From positions 1 to 12,742 of the forward strand of contig JANXDK010000008.1 of NCBI GenBank assembly GCA_025059435.1: DNA of 12,742 nt, written 5' to 3'. Positions 11,762 to 12,742 of this stretch are shown here, piece by piece. A model generated the notes under the pieces. It did no database searches and had not been told where the DNA came from. It was given only the letters and a program-made list of their open reading frames with translations. This stretch comes from Thermoproteota archaeon. Lineage in GTDB: Archaea > Thermoproteota > EX4484-205 > JAAOZP01. The position numbers were made by a program, and so were the translations under genes. Positions within the stretch are counted from its first letter, which is position 1. Each line of letters starts with the position of its first letter.

Positions 11762-12742
11762 ATGATTCCTAAGCTTGAGGATATTGTCGAGGAGCTTCAC
11801 CTCCAGAGACTTTCCCCGGGACTATTCATGCCTAGATACGACGGTTTTTCACTCCCGAATTTATCGAACAGTTTGGCGAGGTTCATGGGCGCTAAGACTC
11901 GTGGAAAGACCCTTGGGGACGATGTTTTCTCAGAATTCAGAAATGTCGATAAGATCATACTCATAATAATAGATGCAATGGGCTTCAATGTCTTCATAAA
12001 ATCCTCTGGAGACCTTAGAAAATCCCTGAGCGAGTTACTTCCGATAGACGAAGTACATTTCAGAGTTTTAACTTCGGTATTCCCATCTACGACTTCAACG
12101 GCTCTAACAAGCTTTAACACGGGCCTAACACCACAGGAACACGGTATAGTTGCTTACGTTCTCTTCATGAAAGAGCTTAGCTCAATGATTAACATGATAA
12201 CGCTCAGCCCCGTGAACGATGAGAGGAGGAACAGGATTTTCGAACTCGGTATGAGCGCTGAGAAGCTCTTAGGTGTTAAAGTTCTAACCCAGAGGCTTAA
12301 GGAGGCAGGACTTAAGACCAAGACTCTAATAAGGTACGGTATTAGGAACAGTGGACTCTCCACCATCCTTTATAGAAACTCTGAGATAGTGCCCGCGTTC
12401 ACAACAGTGGACTTTGCAACGAATCTGGCTAAGCTGATTAAAGATAAAAGGACGGATTTCATAATGGCTTATTGGGATAGCTTCGACGCTCAGTCTCACC
12501 ATTATGGGCCTTTCAGCAATGAGGCTGAACTAGAGCTCCTGAATACTTTTACACTCTTAAGGAAAGTCATTAACAGTGTTCCCCCGAAAATCGCTGAGAA
12601 AACTTTGCTATTAATAACTTCCGACCACGGTCAATCGAAAGTAGACGACGAGAAGGCTATTAAACTAGAAGAATTAAAACAGCTTAACAACTATCTGGTA
12701 ATGCCACCTGCGGGAGAGTCTAGGGCAGCATACCTTTACGTA
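11762..12742 (+). CDS. Alkaline-phosphatase-superfamily phosphodiesterase / nucleotide pyrophosphatase (3' truncated)
   Basis: The frame is open from ATG 11762 to the last base, giving 327 residues with no stop. It belongs to the type I phosphodiesterase/nucleotide pyrophosphatase branch of the alkaline phosphatase superfamily. IILIIIDAMG (65-73) carries metal ligand D71. SVFPSTTSTALTSFNTGLTPQEHG (105-128) is the nucleophile region, with T111 the likely nucleophile by comparison with FPs.T. patterns. AYWDSFDAQSHHYGP (236-250) gives D242 and H246, and ITSDHGQ (285-291) gives D288 and H289. The set of metal-binding motifs visible so far is intact; the final histidine motif would lie beyond the window. 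No signal peptide is seen, so it should act in the cytoplasm. The natural substrate is unknown and may be a nucleotide or phosphodiester. Confidence 0.85.
   Translation, partial: MIPKLEDIVEELHLQRLSPGLFMPRYDGFSLPNLSNSLARFMGAKTRGKTLGDDVFSEFRNVDKIILIIIDAMGFNVFIKSSGDLRKSLSELLPIDEVHFRVLTSVFPSTTSTALTSFNTGLTPQEHGIVAYVLFMKELSSMINMITLSPVNDERRNRIFELGMSAEKLLGVKVLTQRLKEAGLKTKTLIRYGIRNSGLSTILYRNSEIVPAFTTVDFATNLAKLIKDKRTDFIMAYWDSFDAQSHHYGPFSNEAELELLNTFTLLRKVINSVPPKIAEKTLLLITSDHGQSKVDDEKAIKLEELKQLNNYLVMPPAGESRAAYLYV

Noticed and set aside
11797..12366. Minus-strand frames of 107 and 70 aa and a plus-strand 63-aa frame
   Set aside because: They overlap the phosphodiesterase frame, which runs without a stop from 11762 to the window end and carries the superfamily metal-binding motifs.

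Overview
The window looks like a gene-dense piece of a hyperthermophilic archaeal chromosome, most likely Thermoproteota (Desulfurococcales or a relative). The lineage call is an inference from gene content. The window carries a short Sulfolobus-type single-stranded-DNA-binding protein, an apparent isopentenyl phosphate kinase tail, inositol-1-phosphate synthase, AMMECR1, three stand-alone RAM (Lrp/AsnC effector) proteins, a RadA-like recombinase paralogue and a HerA-fold protein. Many genes have an AT-rich TATA-like box about 25-30 nt upstream of the start codon, as in leaderless archaeal transcripts. TTG and GTG starts are common. I saw no rRNA, tRNA, CRISPR array or insertion sequence. The longest gene-free gap is about 143 nt.

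Layout. 1-169 (+): 3' end of an amino-acid-kinase-family gene, probably isopentenyl phosphate kinase. It runs into the tail of a convergent membrane-anchored winged-helix regulator (150-653, -). 739-2588 (-): inositol-1-phosphate synthase, followed by a DUF123/GIY-YIG-type protein and an unrecognised 92-aa protein. 2634-6084 (-): a translationally coupled three-gene operon. Its order of transcription is a four-helix membrane protein, a HerA/VirB4-fold protein whose catalytic motifs are all degenerate, and a RadA/RadB-like ATPase with intact Walker motifs. Divergent from it, across a 143-nt intergenic region with a perfect 17-nt inverted repeat, lies a membrane family-2 glycosyltransferase (6228-7343, +), then AMMECR1 (7397-8026, +). 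The OB-fold ssDNA-binding protein (8029-8439, -) ends 2 nt from AMMECR1. Two tandem RAM proteins (8578-9102, +) and a HAD phosphatase (9108-9788, +) follow. Then come a coiled-coil protein (9765-10349, -), a PH/GRAM-like protein (10450-10839, +), a third RAM protein (10836-11060, -), a 61-aa single-span membrane protein (11146-11331, +), an unrecognised 121-aa protein (11341-11706, -), and the 5' part of an alkaline-phosphatase-superfamily phosphodiesterase (11762-12742, +, cut by the window end).

The most interesting region is 2634-6084. One intact recombinase-like ATPase is translationally coupled to a pseudo-HerA protein and to a membrane protein whose soluble part may hold a second degenerate P-loop-like unit. 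I infer, without proof, a membrane-associated DNA-handling complex. A second theme is symmetric elements between divergent genes (6156-6172, 8494-8505, 11095-11113, 11722-11737). In two of these the symmetry coincides with opposed core promoter elements. All five convergent gene pairs overlap or nearly touch at their ends.
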